Notes: generated from the letters alone by a model not told the origin. A stretch of 45,110 bases of DNA from Mycolicibacterium palauense (GCF_002592005.1 NZ_NVQF01000045.1:1-45110), one strand, 5' to 3'; shown: positions 17,143-26,600, counted from the first letter of the stretch. Numbers and translations are program-made.

Positions 17143-18077
17143 GCCGGCACCGCCTTCGGGCCGTTGCCGGCCCCCAGCGACATCCGTGACACCAGGAACC
17201 GCTGTACCGCGGCCGCGAACCGGGTGCCGCCGACGGCCGTGACCAGTGCGATCAGCGGCAGACCCACGACGATGCCGACGGTCAGGGCACACGCGAACCC
17301 CACCAGCGACAGGCCGTAGCCGGCCGGTCCGAGCCGGCGGGCCGCTCTGCTGGCGGCGGCCCATCGGCGAAACACCCGTCCCGCCAGCAGATCCGCCACC
17401 GCCAGCGCCGGCACGACGGGCGCCGCCTCGCCCGACACCCGACCGGTGCGGGCGAGGCCCTCGCCGACGGCGGTGACCCGGTCGAGTTCGTCGTCGCTGA
17501 CCCCGGCACGGTGAAACCACCAGAACGGCTCGCGCTCACCGGTCAGCAGCCAGCGCAGCGTGGTCACCAGGGTGGTGGCCGAGCGGTGGGTGTCGGTGGC
17601 GGCCACCGCCTCGACACGGCGGGCGCCGGCGTCGCGCAGCAGCGCCGCCACCTCGGTGGCCGCGGAGTACCACATGTTGCGGCAGGCGACCAGCGAGATC
17701 ACCGAGCGGTCCCGGACGGCCTCCGGGTGCGCCGTCAACAACGACCGGGCCGGAAGCGAGGGCGCCAGGAACCACACCTGGTAGGCGATGATCACCAGTT
17801 CGTCGGGGTCGCTGCCGAATCCGCCGGCGGGTTCGATCAGCCGGACCGAGGCCCCGGGGTCGACGGCGTCGGGGAACACGCCGAAGAACCGGTGCAGCGG
17901 CCACGGGAAGGGGAACGGGGTGCGGGGCTGCACGGCCACCCAGCGCACCCGCCAGCCGGCGTCGTGCAGGGGCGCGGTCAACGCGTCGGCCACCTCGCAC
18001 AGCTGGCCGGTCTGGCTGTAGTAGTACACCACCGCCCTGCGCCGCCCGGCCGTGGGGTCCCGCTTCGGCTCAGTCAT
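17139..18077 (-). CDS. DarA-like protein (flavodoxin-fold, dialkylresorcinol pathway type)
   Basis: 312 residues. The N-terminus (AVVYYYSQTGQLCEVADAL) has the beta-strand plus phosphate-binding SQTGQ loop of the flavodoxin fold, a hallmark of proteins annotated as dialkylresorcinol condensing enzyme DarA. A PFPFPWPLHRFFGVFPD segment and VIIAYQVWFLAPSLPARSLL follow, also in keeping with that family. The C-terminus has one or two hydrophobic segments (YGLSLVGFACALTVGIVVGLPLIALV), suggesting membrane association. It overlaps the upstream DarB-like gene by 8 bases and the ACP downstream by GTGA. In known pathways DarA works with DarB on the cyclohexanedione-to-resorcinol step. Assignment is from remembered motif similarity, so a generic flavodoxin-like reductase remains possible. 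Confidence 0.72.
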   Translation of the reverse strand: MTEPKRDPTAGRRRAVVYYYSQTGQLCEVADALTAPLHDAGWRVRWVAVQPRTPFPFPWPLHRFFGVFPDAVDPGASVRLIEPAGGFGSDPDELVIIAYQVWFLAPSLPARSLLTAHPEAVRDRSVISLVACRNMWYSAATEVAALLRDAGARRVEAVAATDTHRSATTLVTTLRWLLTGEREPFWWFHRAGVSDDELDRVTAVGEGLARTGRVSGEAAPVVPALAVADLLAGRVFRRWAAASRAARRLGPAGYGLSLVGFACALTVGIVVGLPLIALVTAVGGTRFAAAVQRFLVSRMSLGAGNGPKAVPA

Positions 18078-19203
18078 CGGCCGACACCGCCGTCAGGTGC
18101 ATGAAGGACACGGCGAACCGGCCGGATTCGGGCACCATGCACAGCAGGGTGTCCCCCTCGCAGATCAGACCGCTGGTCATCATCTCGTCGAGGATCACGT
18201 AGATCGAGGCGCAGCCGATGTTGCCGACGCTGGTCAGGTTGCTGTACCAGCGCTCCGGGCCGGGAACCTCGGCACCGCGGCGGGCCAGTTCCTCCAGCAC
18301 CAGGGTCTTCATCCGCTCGCTGGAGTAGTGCGCCGGGATCCAGGTCAGCGTGGCGGGGTCGAACCTGCCCTGAGCGAGCAGGCGTTCGTACTCGTCGACG
18401 CCCACCCGGACCAGGTGCGGCAGCAGCGAAAGGTCCTGCCGCAGGAACAGTGCGCCGTCGGCGGCGGCCGAGGCGGCGTCGGGATAGTCCGGCCAGGTGG
18501 TGGCGCACGAGTTGTCGCCGCTGCCCAGGTACATGCAGGTCTTCTCGGTGTTCGCGTACGACGTCAGCGAGATCCAGTCGATGCGCAGGCTGATTCCCGA
18601 TGCGGCGGGGGCGTTTTCGATCACCGCGGCCCCGGCGCCGTCGGAGAGCATGTACCGCAGGAAGGCGGCCTCGATGGGCAGTGCGCCGTCCTCGGCGGTG
18701 TCGCCCATCTCGGCGTAGCGCGAATGCTTGAAGATGCGCGAGGCGAATTCGCTGGCCACGCTGACCGCGGCCCGCTTCTCCCCCACCGCGACCTGCAGGT
18801 AGGCGTTCTTCAGGGCCATCATCCCGCAGCTGCAGATGCCGTGGGAGGTGGTGATCTCCAGGGGGTGGTAGCCCAGTTCGCCGTGCACCATGCTGGCGTG
18901 TCCGGGGGCGATCAGGTCGCCCATCGTGGTGGCCGCGCTGAGCAGGTCGACATCGTCGGGGCCGAGGCCGGCGCGGTCTGCGGCGAGGCGCACCGCGGCG
19001 GCAGCCATCGCCGCGTTGGTGACGACGGTCTGCTGGTTCTTGTCGATGGCGTAGTGGCGGGTCTTGATTCCGCAGTTGGCCAGCGTGACGTCCCGCAGCG
19101 CGGTGGTGGCGCGCCCGGCGTGGCCGATGTAGTCCTCGATCTCCTCGTTGGGCACCGGGTCGCCGGGCAGGTAGCTGCCGGTGGCCGTGATGTAGGCGCT
19201 CAT
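18070..19203 (-). CDS. DarB-like KAS III family condensing enzyme
   Basis: 377 residues, thiolase fold. The triad is visible: Cys124 (HGICSCGMMAL), His292 (IPAHYSSERM) and Asn328 (SVGNIGCASIYVILDEM). The N-terminus AYITATGSYLPGDPVPNEEIEDYIG matches the DarB/StlD branch, whose members begin with ITxxGxxLPGxPVxNxExExYLG. DarB enzymes condense a beta-ketoacyl thioester with a second acyl thioester head-to-head to give a dialkyl-cyclohexanedione. The ATG at 19203 is preferred to an upstream start at 19251 because family similarity begins there. It is first in the operon, so its upstream region (19204-19472) should hold the main promoter. A FabH-like role in ordinary fatty-acid synthesis is unlikely given the neighbours. 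Confidence 0.82.
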   Translation of the reverse strand: MSAYITATGSYLPGDPVPNEEIEDYIGHAGRATTALRDVTLANCGIKTRHYAIDKNQQTVVTNAAMAAAAVRLAADRAGLGPDDVDLLSAATTMGDLIAPGHASMVHGELGYHPLEITTSHGICSCGMMALKNAYLQVAVGEKRAAVSVASEFASRIFKHSRYAEMGDTAEDGALPIEAAFLRYMLSDGAGAAVIENAPAASGISLRIDWISLTSYANTEKTCMYLGSGDNSCATTWPDYPDAASAAADGALFLRQDLSLLPHLVRVGVDEYERLLAQGRFDPATLTWIPAHYSSERMKTLVLEELARRGAEVPGPERWYSNLTSVGNIGCASIYVILDEMMTSGLICEGDTLLCMVPESGRFAVSFMHLTAVSADD

Positions 19204-19349
19204 TTCGTCGTTCCCGCCGGTTGCAGCGATGCACTTTTCATTGCGGTTCAACCCTTTTCGTTCGGTGTCGGCTTCTCACGGCGACGTTCTCCGCCGGTTT
19301 TCCCGCGGGGGATCACCGTTGTGATCTTTCGAACAATGGGCGGCAGGTA

Positions 19350-19392
19350 CACGCGTAGCCGACTACCTACGTGGTGGGTACGCATACGCGTG
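19350..19392. promoter_or_regulatory. Inverted repeat upstream of the lipid operon
   Basis: CACGCGTA (19350-19357) and TACGCGTG (19385-19392) are exact inverse copies separated by 27 bases. Between them, TACCTACGTGGTGGGTA (19366-19382 approximately) has its own partial symmetry. The elements sit 150-190 bases upstream of the DarB-like start and between two minus-strand genes, in the only sizeable gap (269 bases) ahead of the operon. They are candidate binding sites for the operon's NarL-type regulator or another activator. Confidence 0.4.
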
Positions 19393-19472
19393 CCGGGCTG
19401 GCGTGCCTGGTCAGCGCGCCGCGTGCGCCCCGGTACGTGGGGCGGGTCACACCGGTCGCAGGCGCTGTGGGC

Positions 19473-20333
19473 TCAGCCCAGAACCGGGAACCGGCGCCGG
19501 CGCGCCAGCTCGTCGAGCGCCTTCTGCATCACCCCGCGCACGTGGGCGTCGACCTCGTCGACGTCGGGGTCGGCCCCGAAGCGGGCGGTCAGGTCGATCG
19601 GGTCGAGCACCTCGGTGACGATCTTCGAGGGCAGCGGGAAGTTGGCCGGGAAGAAGTTCGTCAGGCCGAACGGCACACCGAGGGCGATCGGCATGATCTC
19701 CATCCGGATGCGGGGGAAGCCCAGGCGTTTGGCCAGCCCGACGCCGCGGGTGAGGAACAGCTGGGTCTCCTGGGCGCCGATGGACACCGCGGGAACGATC
19801 GGCACGCCGGCCTCCAGCGCGGCGCGCACGTAGCCCTTGCGGCCGTCGAAGTCGATGACGTTCTGCCGGAACGTGGGACGGAACGAGTCGTAGTCCCCGC
19901 CCGGGAAGACCAGCACCACCGCCCCGGAGTGCAGCGCGGCGGCCGCGTTCTCCGGGCTGGCGTGCACCACGCCGATCCGGTAGAGCAGGCTGGCCAGCGG
20001 GGTGAAGAACACGCCGTAGTGGGCCAGCGTGAAGAGCGGGCGGTCGTAGCCCAGCTTCTCGTAGAAGGCGGGACCCAGCACCAGGACGTCCGGGGTGAGC
20101 AGACCGCCGGAGTGGTTGCACACCACCAGCGCGCCACCGGCCGGCGGGATCCGGTCCAGGCCACGCACCTCGGCCCGGAAATACAGCTTCCCCAGCGGCC
20201 CCATGGTGCCGTTGGCCAGCTTGGTGAAGCCCGGATCCCACTTGGCCATCTCGGTCGGTTCCGGGCCACCGGGGCCACCGGTAACACTGCCGCTCATGCG
20301 CCACCACTTCGGATCGTGCTCTGGTGCGGTCAC
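19473..20333 (-). CDS. Lysophospholipid/diacylglycerol acyltransferase-like protein
   Basis: 286 residues from GTG at 20333; an ATG at 20297 is an alternative start. The acyltransferase motif block is visible as CNHSGGLLTPDVLVLG (block I, catalytic His), FRPTFRQNVIDFDGRKGYVRAAL, the glycine-rich VFPGGDYDS (block III, replacing FPEG) and VPIVPAVSIGAQET (block IV). FPGG and NHSGG are typical of the DAGAT-like mycobacterial branch. It would transfer an acyl chain to a glycerol or other alcohol at the membrane. It lies directly upstream of the PKS/DarB operon on the same strand but 270 bases away, so a role in finishing that lipid is possible but unproven. It is divergent from the alpha/beta hydrolase. 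Confidence 0.88.
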   Translation of the reverse strand: MTAPEHDPKWWRMSGSVTGGPGGPEPTEMAKWDPGFTKLANGTMGPLGKLYFRAEVRGLDRIPPAGGALVVCNHSGGLLTPDVLVLGPAFYEKLGYDRPLFTLAHYGVFFTPLASLLYRIGVVHASPENAAAALHSGAVVLVFPGGDYDSFRPTFRQNVIDFDGRKGYVRAALEAGVPIVPAVSIGAQETQLFLTRGVGLAKRLGFPRIRMEIMPIALGVPFGLTNFFPANFPLPSKIVTEVLDPIDLTARFGADPDVDEVDAHVRGVMQKALDELARRRRFPVLG

Positions 20334-20477
20334 GGCGTCGGGACGGCCAGCGTCGGTGATCGCGTTCCCTTGAGCGGTGACGCTAGACCGCCGCGGCCCC
20401 GGCGGTGGCCATTTCGACCGGGAACTTTGACGGGAACGCGCGCGCCATGGGGCCCCGGTTCTGTGGACCTAAGCCAT

Positions 20478-20512
20478 TTGAGGCAAACCCGGCGCCGCGC
20501 TACCGTCGCGGC
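20478..20512 (+). promoter_or_regulatory. Leaderless promoter of the alpha/beta hydrolase gene
   Basis: TTGAGG (20478-20483), a 17-bp spacer and TACCGT (20501-20506), followed by exactly six bases before the ATG at 20513. This is the arrangement for transcription starting at the A of the start codon, common in mycobacteria. No ribosome-binding site is present, which agrees with a leaderless message. Confidence 0.7.
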
Positions 20513-21766
20513 ATGGCCGCACCCGAGAGCAACAACGGCCGGGCGCGGCGACTGGCCCGCCCGGCCGACATGGGACAGCCCTTCGTGCGGACCCGCCGGT
20601 TCATGACCGGGCGGGACGACGCCGGGCAGGAAGACACCGGCAACGGCAACGGCACCGGCGCCGGGGAGGAGGCGGCCACCACGGTGGGCGGCGCGTCCCC
20701 GGCCGCGTTGCCGGTGGCCCGGCCGACCGTCGCCGTGGCCCGCCAGGTCTTCCACGACGAGCTGGTGCTGCTGGGTTTCCGGATGTTCCTGCCGGCCCGG
20801 GACGGCCAGGCGCTGGGGCGCATCAACCGCGAGGTCAGCGACGCCCTGGATCTCTACCGGGCCGAGGGCTGGCTGGAGAACCCCGAGGAGTTCTTCGCCG
20901 CCCCTCCCCCGCTGACCGACCCCGAGATCTCGCCGGTGACGATCCGCGGACACGACCTGCACCGTGTCGTGTTCATCAGCGAATACCACCCGCACCCCGG
21001 CGAGCCGGGCCGCGACCGGTGGCTGGGCTACACCCGCAACACCCGCGAGCACGCCCTGGTGCTGCGGCACCGGCAGCCGCGGCCCTGGGTGATCTGCGTG
21101 CACGGCGCCCTGATGGGCCGCGGCTCGGTGGATCTGCGGCTCTTCCGCGCCCGTCACCTGCACGAGGATCTGGGCCTCAACGTGGTGCTGCCGGTGCTGC
21201 CCCTGCACGGCCCGCGCCGGGTCAAGAGGGCGGCGTTCCCCGGTGAGGACGTGCTCGACGACCTGCACGCCGCCGCGCAGGCGGCGTGGGACATCCGCCG
21301 GCTGCTGTCCTGGATCCGCGACCAGGAGCCGGAGTCACCGATCGGCCTGAACAGCATGTCGCTCGGCGGCTATATCAGCGCGCTGGTCGCCAGCCTCGAC
21401 GACGGCCTGACCTGCGCGGTGCTGGGCGTGCCGGTGGCCGACCTGATCGAGGTGCTGGGCCGCCACGCCGGCCTGGGCGAGGACGACCCGCGCCGGGCCA
21501 CGCTGGACCTGGCCGAACCGCTGGGCCGGATGGTCTCGCCGCTGTCGCTGACGCCGCGGGTGCCGATGGCGGGCCGGTTCATCTACGCCGGGGTGGCCGA
21601 CCGGCTGGTGCATCCGCGCGATCAGGTGATGCGGCTGTGGGAGCACTGGGGCCGCCCCGACATCGAGTGGTACCAGGGCGCCCACACCGGGTTCTACCGG
21701 TCGCGCCCCGTGCAGGATTTCATCGACGGCGCGCTGGTGCGGTCGGGGCTGGTCCGGGGCGGCTGA
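20513..21766 (+). CDS. Alpha/beta-hydrolase family protein
   Basis: 417 residues. The N-terminal 80 residues are low-complexity and acidic/glycine rich (GNGNGTGAGEEAATTVGGAS). The hydrolase core then follows: PWVICVHGALMGRGSVD (HG oxyanion segment), LNVVLPVLPLHGPRR, and the nucleophile elbow GLNSMSLGGY with Ser283, a variant of GxSxG in which the first Gly is Ser. Candidate acid and base residues are in YAGVADRLVHP (Asp) and YQGAHTGF (His). It is probably a cytosolic esterase or lipase-like enzyme of unknown substrate. The start at 20513 is fixed by the leaderless promoter; an upstream in-frame start at 20405 would read through the promoter. It converges with the yrbEB gene, 22 bases apart. 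Confidence 0.88.
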   Translation: MAAPESNNGRARRLARPADMGQPFVRTRRFMTGRDDAGQEDTGNGNGTGAGEEAATTVGGASPAALPVARPTVAVARQVFHDELVLLGFRMFLPARDGQALGRINREVSDALDLYRAEGWLENPEEFFAAPPPLTDPEISPVTIRGHDLHRVVFISEYHPHPGEPGRDRWLGYTRNTREHALVLRHRQPRPWVICVHGALMGRGSVDLRLFRARHLHEDLGLNVVLPVLPLHGPRRVKRAAFPGEDVLDDLHAAAQAAWDIRRLLSWIRDQEPESPIGLNSMSLGGYISALVASLDDGLTCAVLGVPVADLIEVLGRHAGLGEDDPRRATLDLAEPLGRMVSPLSLTPRVPMAGRFIYAGVADRLVHPRDQVMRLWEHWGRPDIEWYQGAHTGFYRSRPVQDFIDGALVRSGLVRGG

Positions 21767-21788
21767 GCGTCCGGCGCGTCCGGGCCGG

Positions 21789-22634
21789 TCAGCCCGACAG
21801 GTTGAAGTTGCCGTCGGAGCCGTAGATCGACAGCGACACCAACAGCGTCACCGACACCACCAGGATCAGCGAGGTGCGCACCGCGTCACCCGTGGCCACG
21901 CCCACGCCCGCCGGGCCGCCGGAGGCGTGATAGCCGAAATAGGTGTGGATCAGCAGCACCGTCAGCGCCATCGCGAGGGCCTGGACGAAGGACCACAGCA
22001 GGTCGGTGGGGCTCAGGAACGTGGTGAAGTAGTGCTGGTAGAGGCCCGAGGACTGGCCCAGCAGGGTCACCGTGGTCACCCGGCTGGCCAGGAACGACAG
22101 GATCACCGCGATGGAGTACAGCGGGGTGATCGCGATCATCCCGGCGACGATCCTGGTGCTGACCAGGAAGGCGATCGGCCGGATGGCCATGGCCTCCAGG
22201 GCGTCGATCTCCTCGTTGATGCGCATGGCGCCCAGCTGTGCGGTGACCCCGGCGCCGAAGGTGGCCGCCAGCCCGATGCCGGTGACCACCGGCGCCGAGA
22301 TCCGCACGTTGATGAATGCGGCCAGGAAGCCGGTCAGCGCCTCGATGCCGATGTTGCCCAGCGAGCTGTAGCCCTGCACCGCCAGGGTGCCGCCGGTGGC
22401 CAGCGTCAGGAACCCGACGATCACCAGGGTGCCGCCGATCATCGCCAACGTGCCCACGCCCATGCTGATTTCGGCGATCAGCCGGATGACGTCGTTGCGG
22501 TAGTAGCGCAGGGCGTAGGGCACCCCGGCCAGGGCCTTGCCGTAGAAGATCGCCTGGTCGCCGATGCGGCCCAGGACACCGACGGGGCGCTGGAACTCGC
22601 GGACGACCCGGGGGTAGGCGGCGTGCAGTGTCAT
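21789..22634 (-). CDS. yrbEB: YrbEB-type MlaE-family ABC permease
   Basis: 281 residues with five or six membrane segments. The MlaE/YrbE core motif is present: TGIGLAATFGAGVTAQLGAMRINEEIDALEAMAIRPIAFLVSTRIVAG, including the EExDALExM cytoplasmic helix that couples to the ATPase (MkL). It forms a permease pair with YrbEA, 13 bases upstream on the same strand. In mycobacteria such pairs normally head mce operons and import lipids or sterols. Here no mce gene follows: the next gene is a convergent hydrolase on the other strand. It therefore looks like an orphan permease that must borrow Mce proteins and the ATPase from elsewhere. Confidence 0.94.
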   Translation of the reverse strand: MTLHAAYPRVVREFQRPVGVLGRIGDQAIFYGKALAGVPYALRYYRNDVIRLIAEISMGVGTLAMIGGTLVIVGFLTLATGGTLAVQGYSSLGNIGIEALTGFLAAFINVRISAPVVTGIGLAATFGAGVTAQLGAMRINEEIDALEAMAIRPIAFLVSTRIVAGMIAITPLYSIAVILSFLASRVTTVTLLGQSSGLYQHYFTTFLSPTDLLWSFVQALAMALTVLLIHTYFGYHASGGPAGVGVATGDAVRTSLILVVSVTLLVSLSIYGSDGNFNLSG

Positions 22635-22647
22635 GGTCGGTCCCGCC

Positions 22648-23478
22648 CTAGTTGTTGGTGAGGTTGATGCCGATGGCGGTGACGACGACGTTGACGACGA
22701 ACAGCGCCATGAACGCGAAGACCACCGTCTCGTTCACGGCGTTGCCCACCGCCTGGGCGCCGCCGCCGCGGATGGTCAGGCCCCGGTAGCAGGCCACCAG
22801 CGCGGCGATGAAGCCGAACAGCGCCGCCTTGACCCCCGAGATGATCAGCTCGGGCACCCCGGTCAGCAGGGTGATGCCGGCGGCGAAGGCGCCCGGGTTC
22901 ACGTCCTGGACGAAGACGGAGAACACGTAGCCCCCGACGATCCCGATGATGCAGACCAGGCTGTTGAGCAGCAGCGCGACCAGTCCCGAGGCCAGCACCC
23001 GCGGTGTCACCAGCCGCTGCACCGGGTTGATGCCCAGCACCTCCATCGCCGCGATCTCGTCGCGGATGGTGCGCGAACCCAGGTCGGCGCACATCGCGGT
23101 GGCGCCCGCGCCGGCGACGATCAGCACGGTCACCATCGGGCCGACCTGGGTGACCGCGCCGAACGCCGCGCCCGCACCGCTGAGGTCGGCCGCGCCGAGT
23201 TCGCGCAGCAGGATGTTGAGGGTGAAGCTGACCAGCACCGTGAACGGGATGGCCACCAGCAGGGTGGGCGCCAGCGAGACCCGCGCGACGAACCAGGCCT
23301 GCTCGACGAACTCGCGGGCCTGAAAGGGCCTGCGGAACAGGAACTTCAGCGCGTCCATCGCCATCGCGAACAGGCCGCCGACGCCCTGGAACGCCCCCCG
23401 GAGATCCCCGCTGATCCTGGGTATTCCGAACGGCCACCGCTCGCGCTGCGCGGGCTGCCCGGGTGCTGCTACGGTCAT
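22648..23478 (-). CDS. yrbEA: YrbEA-type MlaE-family ABC permease
   Basis: 276 residues. Matches the YrbEA pattern closely: FLFRRPFQAREFVEQAWFVARVSLAPTLLVAIPFTVLVSFTLNILL, then GAVTQVGPMVTVLIVAGAGATAMCADLGSRTIRDEIAAMEVLGINP, the EExxAMEVLGIxP helix, and CYRGLTIRGG near the end. The ATG at 23478 has a near-perfect ribosome-binding site (GGGGAGGAAC). A much longer open frame in the same phase upstream is a shadow of the otsB1 gene. With yrbEB it forms the membrane part of a lipid ABC importer. The gene faces away from otsB1; the 213-base gap between them contains an inverted repeat. Confidence 0.95.
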   Translation of the reverse strand: MTVAAPGQPAQRERWPFGIPRISGDLRGAFQGVGGLFAMAMDALKFLFRRPFQAREFVEQAWFVARVSLAPTLLVAIPFTVLVSFTLNILLRELGAADLSGAGAAFGAVTQVGPMVTVLIVAGAGATAMCADLGSRTIRDEIAAMEVLGINPVQRLVTPRVLASGLVALLLNSLVCIIGIVGGYVFSVFVQDVNPGAFAAGITLLTGVPELIISGVKAALFGFIAALVACYRGLTIRGGGAQAVGNAVNETVVFAFMALFVVNVVVTAIGINLTNN

Positions 23479-23614
23479 CTCAGTTCCTCCCCGTGTGGCG
23501 CGCCCGGCGGGTTGACCACCCCGCCCCGGGCACAGGCACCACGGTTCGCCAGCCCGGGTACGACGGCATAGGGCCGTTCGACCCGAGCCCACTCGCCGCT
23601 GTACTCCCATCCCC

Positions 23615-23640
23615 GGTGCCCAAATGCCCGAGCGGGCACC
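23615..23640. promoter_or_regulatory. Inverted repeat in the yrbEA/otsB1 divergent gap
   Basis: GGTGCCC (23615-23621) and GGGCACC (23634-23640) are exact inverse copies with a 12-base spacer, located between divergent genes 52 bases from the otsB1 ATG. A repressor or activator site for either gene is plausible; the spacing also allows a simple hairpin. No clear -10/-35 pair was found nearby. Confidence 0.35.
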
Positions 23641-23691
23641 TGTTCGGCCGGTGACCGAGCACCGACGGTGAAAACGACCGACGATGGAGGC

Positions 23692-26600
23692 ATGGATACG
23701 GTCATCGATGCCCGCTTTCACGACGCCGTCATTTTCGAGATCGAGAGCCTGTTCGGGCCGGAGGCCGGCACACCGGGCGAGGACGGGGTTCCGGAGTCGG
23801 TCCTCTCGTTCGTGCGCCGGTTGCACGACGCCGGCATCCGGATGGCCGGCTTCTGTGTGCGGCGGGGCTGCGAGACGGTGATCAAGTCGGTCGGGCTCGA
23901 TCACCTCATCCCCGCCAGCATCATCGTGGACTCGGATCCCTCGGCCAGCGAGCAGCGCGGCGAGCACCCCGACGAGACGCACTCGGCCGCCCGGGAGGCG
24001 GCGCGCCGGCTCGGGGTGGCCCCCGAGCGCTCGGTGGTCGTCGCCCTGCACGCCGGCGGCGGGCGGATCCCGGCCCGCGACGGGGGCTTCGCCCTGGTCA
24101 TCGAGGTCGACTGGACCTACACCGGCGACCACACCGCCGAACCGGGCCCGGAGACCGTCGTCGGCGATCTGACCGAGGTCGTCGTACGCAACGGCGACAA
24201 GCACATGTCCGAGCTGCCCAACGCGCTGGACTCCTACGGCCAGCTGATCGGGGTGTTCAGCACCCGGGAACCGGTGGTGTTCCTCGACTTCGACGGCACC
24301 CTGTCCGAGATCGTCGACGATCCCGGCGCGGCCACCCTCATCGACGGTGCGGCCGAGGCCCTGACCACCCTGGCGACGCTGTGCCCGGTGGCGGTGCTGA
24401 GCGGGCGCGACCTGGCCGACGTCCGGGAGCGCATCGGCGTGCCGGGGCTGTGGTACGCCGGCAGCCACGGCTTCGAGATGGTGGCCCCCGACGGCAGCTT
24501 CCACCAGCACGACGCCGCCGCGGCGGCGATCCCGGTGCTCGAACGCGCCGCCGAGGAACTGCGCAGCGAGTGCGGTGACGTTCCGGGAGTGTTGGTCGAA
24601 CACAAGCGTTTCGGTGTCGCGCTGCACTACCGCAACGTGGCGCCCGGGCGGGTCGGGAAGCTGATCGCCGCCGTGCAGCGGGCCGGCAAGCGCCACGGCC
24701 TGCGGGTGACCGGCGGCCGCAAGGTCATCGAGCTGCGGCCCGACGTCGACTGGGACAAGGGCACCGCCCTGACCTGGGTGCGCGACCGCATCGGCGACGG
24801 CAAGCGCCTGCTGCCCGTCTACATCGGCGACGACCTCACCGACGAGGACGCCTTCGAGGCGGTGCGCTCCGGCGGGCTCGGGATCGTCGTGCGCAGCGAC
24901 GAGGACAACGACCGCAAGACCGCCGCGCAGTTCACCGTGGCCGACCCGCGGCAGGTCTGCGAGTTCCTGCGCCGCGGGGCGGCGTGGCTGGATTACTTCC
25001 AGCACACCTCCGCCGAGGCGTGGGAGTTCAGCTACACCGACTACGACCCGCCCAGCGAGAAGCTGCGCGAGGCGTTGTGCACCGTCGGCAACGGCTATTT
25101 CGCGACCCGGGGCGCGGCCCCGGAGTCCACCGCCGGGCAGGTGCACTACCCGGGCACCTACGCCGCCGGGGTGTTCAACCGCCTCGACGACGTCGTCGAC
25201 GGCCAGCACACCGCGCACGAGAGCCTGGTGAATCTGCCGAACTGGCTGCCGCTGACCTTCCGGATCGGCGACGGCGAGTGGTTCAACATCGACGACGTGG
25301 AGATTCTGTCCTACCGGCAGACGCTGGACCTCAAGGGCGCGGTGCTCACCCGCGACGTGCGTTTCCGCGACGCGGCCGGGCGCACCACCTCGCTGGTCCA
25401 ACAACGCTTCGTCGCGATGGATCAGGCCCACGTGGCCGCGCTGGAGACCCGGATCACCGCCGAGGACTGGTCGGGCGGCATCCAGATCCGCTCGATGCTC
25501 GACGGCGACGTGCGCAACACGCTCGTCGAGCGGTACCGGGCGCTGGCCAGCAACCACCTGTGCGATTTGAAAAAGCGGGAACTGAACGAGAACTCGGTGA
25601 TCCTGACGATGCGGACCACCCAGTCGGACATCCCGGTCGCGCTGGCCGCTCGCACCACGGTCTGGCATGAGGACGCCCCCGCGGAGGCCAACTACCGGCT
25701 CGTCGACGAGGAATGGGCGATCGGCCACGACATCTTCACCGACCTGGCCGAGGGGCAGTCGGTGCGCGTGGAGAAGGTCGTCACGCTCGTCACCGGCCGC
25801 GACGTGGCCACCTCGGAGGCCGAAACCGGTGCCCAACGCCGGCTGTCGAGGCAACCGTGCTTCGCCGATATCCGCGCCGCGCACATGCTGTCCTGGGGGC
25901 ATCTGTGGGAACGGCTGAGCATCGAATTCGACGGGCACCCCGACGAATTGCGGATTCTACGTCTGCACCTGCTGCACCTGGCGCAGACGGTGTCCTACCA
26001 CTACGAGGACCTCGACGCCGGGGTGCCCGCGCGCGGTCTGCACGGCGAGGCCTACCGCGGCCACATCTTCTGGGACGAGCTGTTCATCTTCCCGGTGCTC
26101 AACCTGCGGCTGCCGCTGGTCACCCGCTCGCTGCTGCGGTACCGCTACCGGCGGCTGCTGGAGGCCCGGATGGCGGCCAAGCTGGCCGGCTACGACGGGG
26201 CGATGTTCCCGTGGCAGTCCGGCAGCGACGGCCGCGAGGAGAGCCCGTCGATCCACCTCAATCCGCGGTCGCACCGGTGGAATCCGGACGCCAGCCACCT
26301 GGCGCACCACATCGGGCTGGCGGTGGCCTACAACGCGTGGCAGTTCTACCAGGTGACCGGGGATCACGCGTACCTGATCGACTACGGCGCCGAGATGCTG
26401 GTGGAGATCGCCCGGTTCTGGGTCAGCAGGACGACCTACGACGAGGACAGCGACCGCTACCGGATTCTCGGGGTGATCGGGCCCGACGAGTTCCATTCCG
26501 GCTATCCCGACCGGCCGTTCGACGGGGTGGACAACAACGCCTACACCAACGTGATGGCGGTGTGGGTGATCCTGCGCGCCATGGAGGCGTTGCAGCTGCT

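Noticed and set aside
22648..25938. 1096-codon minus-strand open frame including yrbEA
   Set aside because: Only the last 276 codons match YrbEA and have a ribosome-binding site; the rest is the antisense of otsB1.
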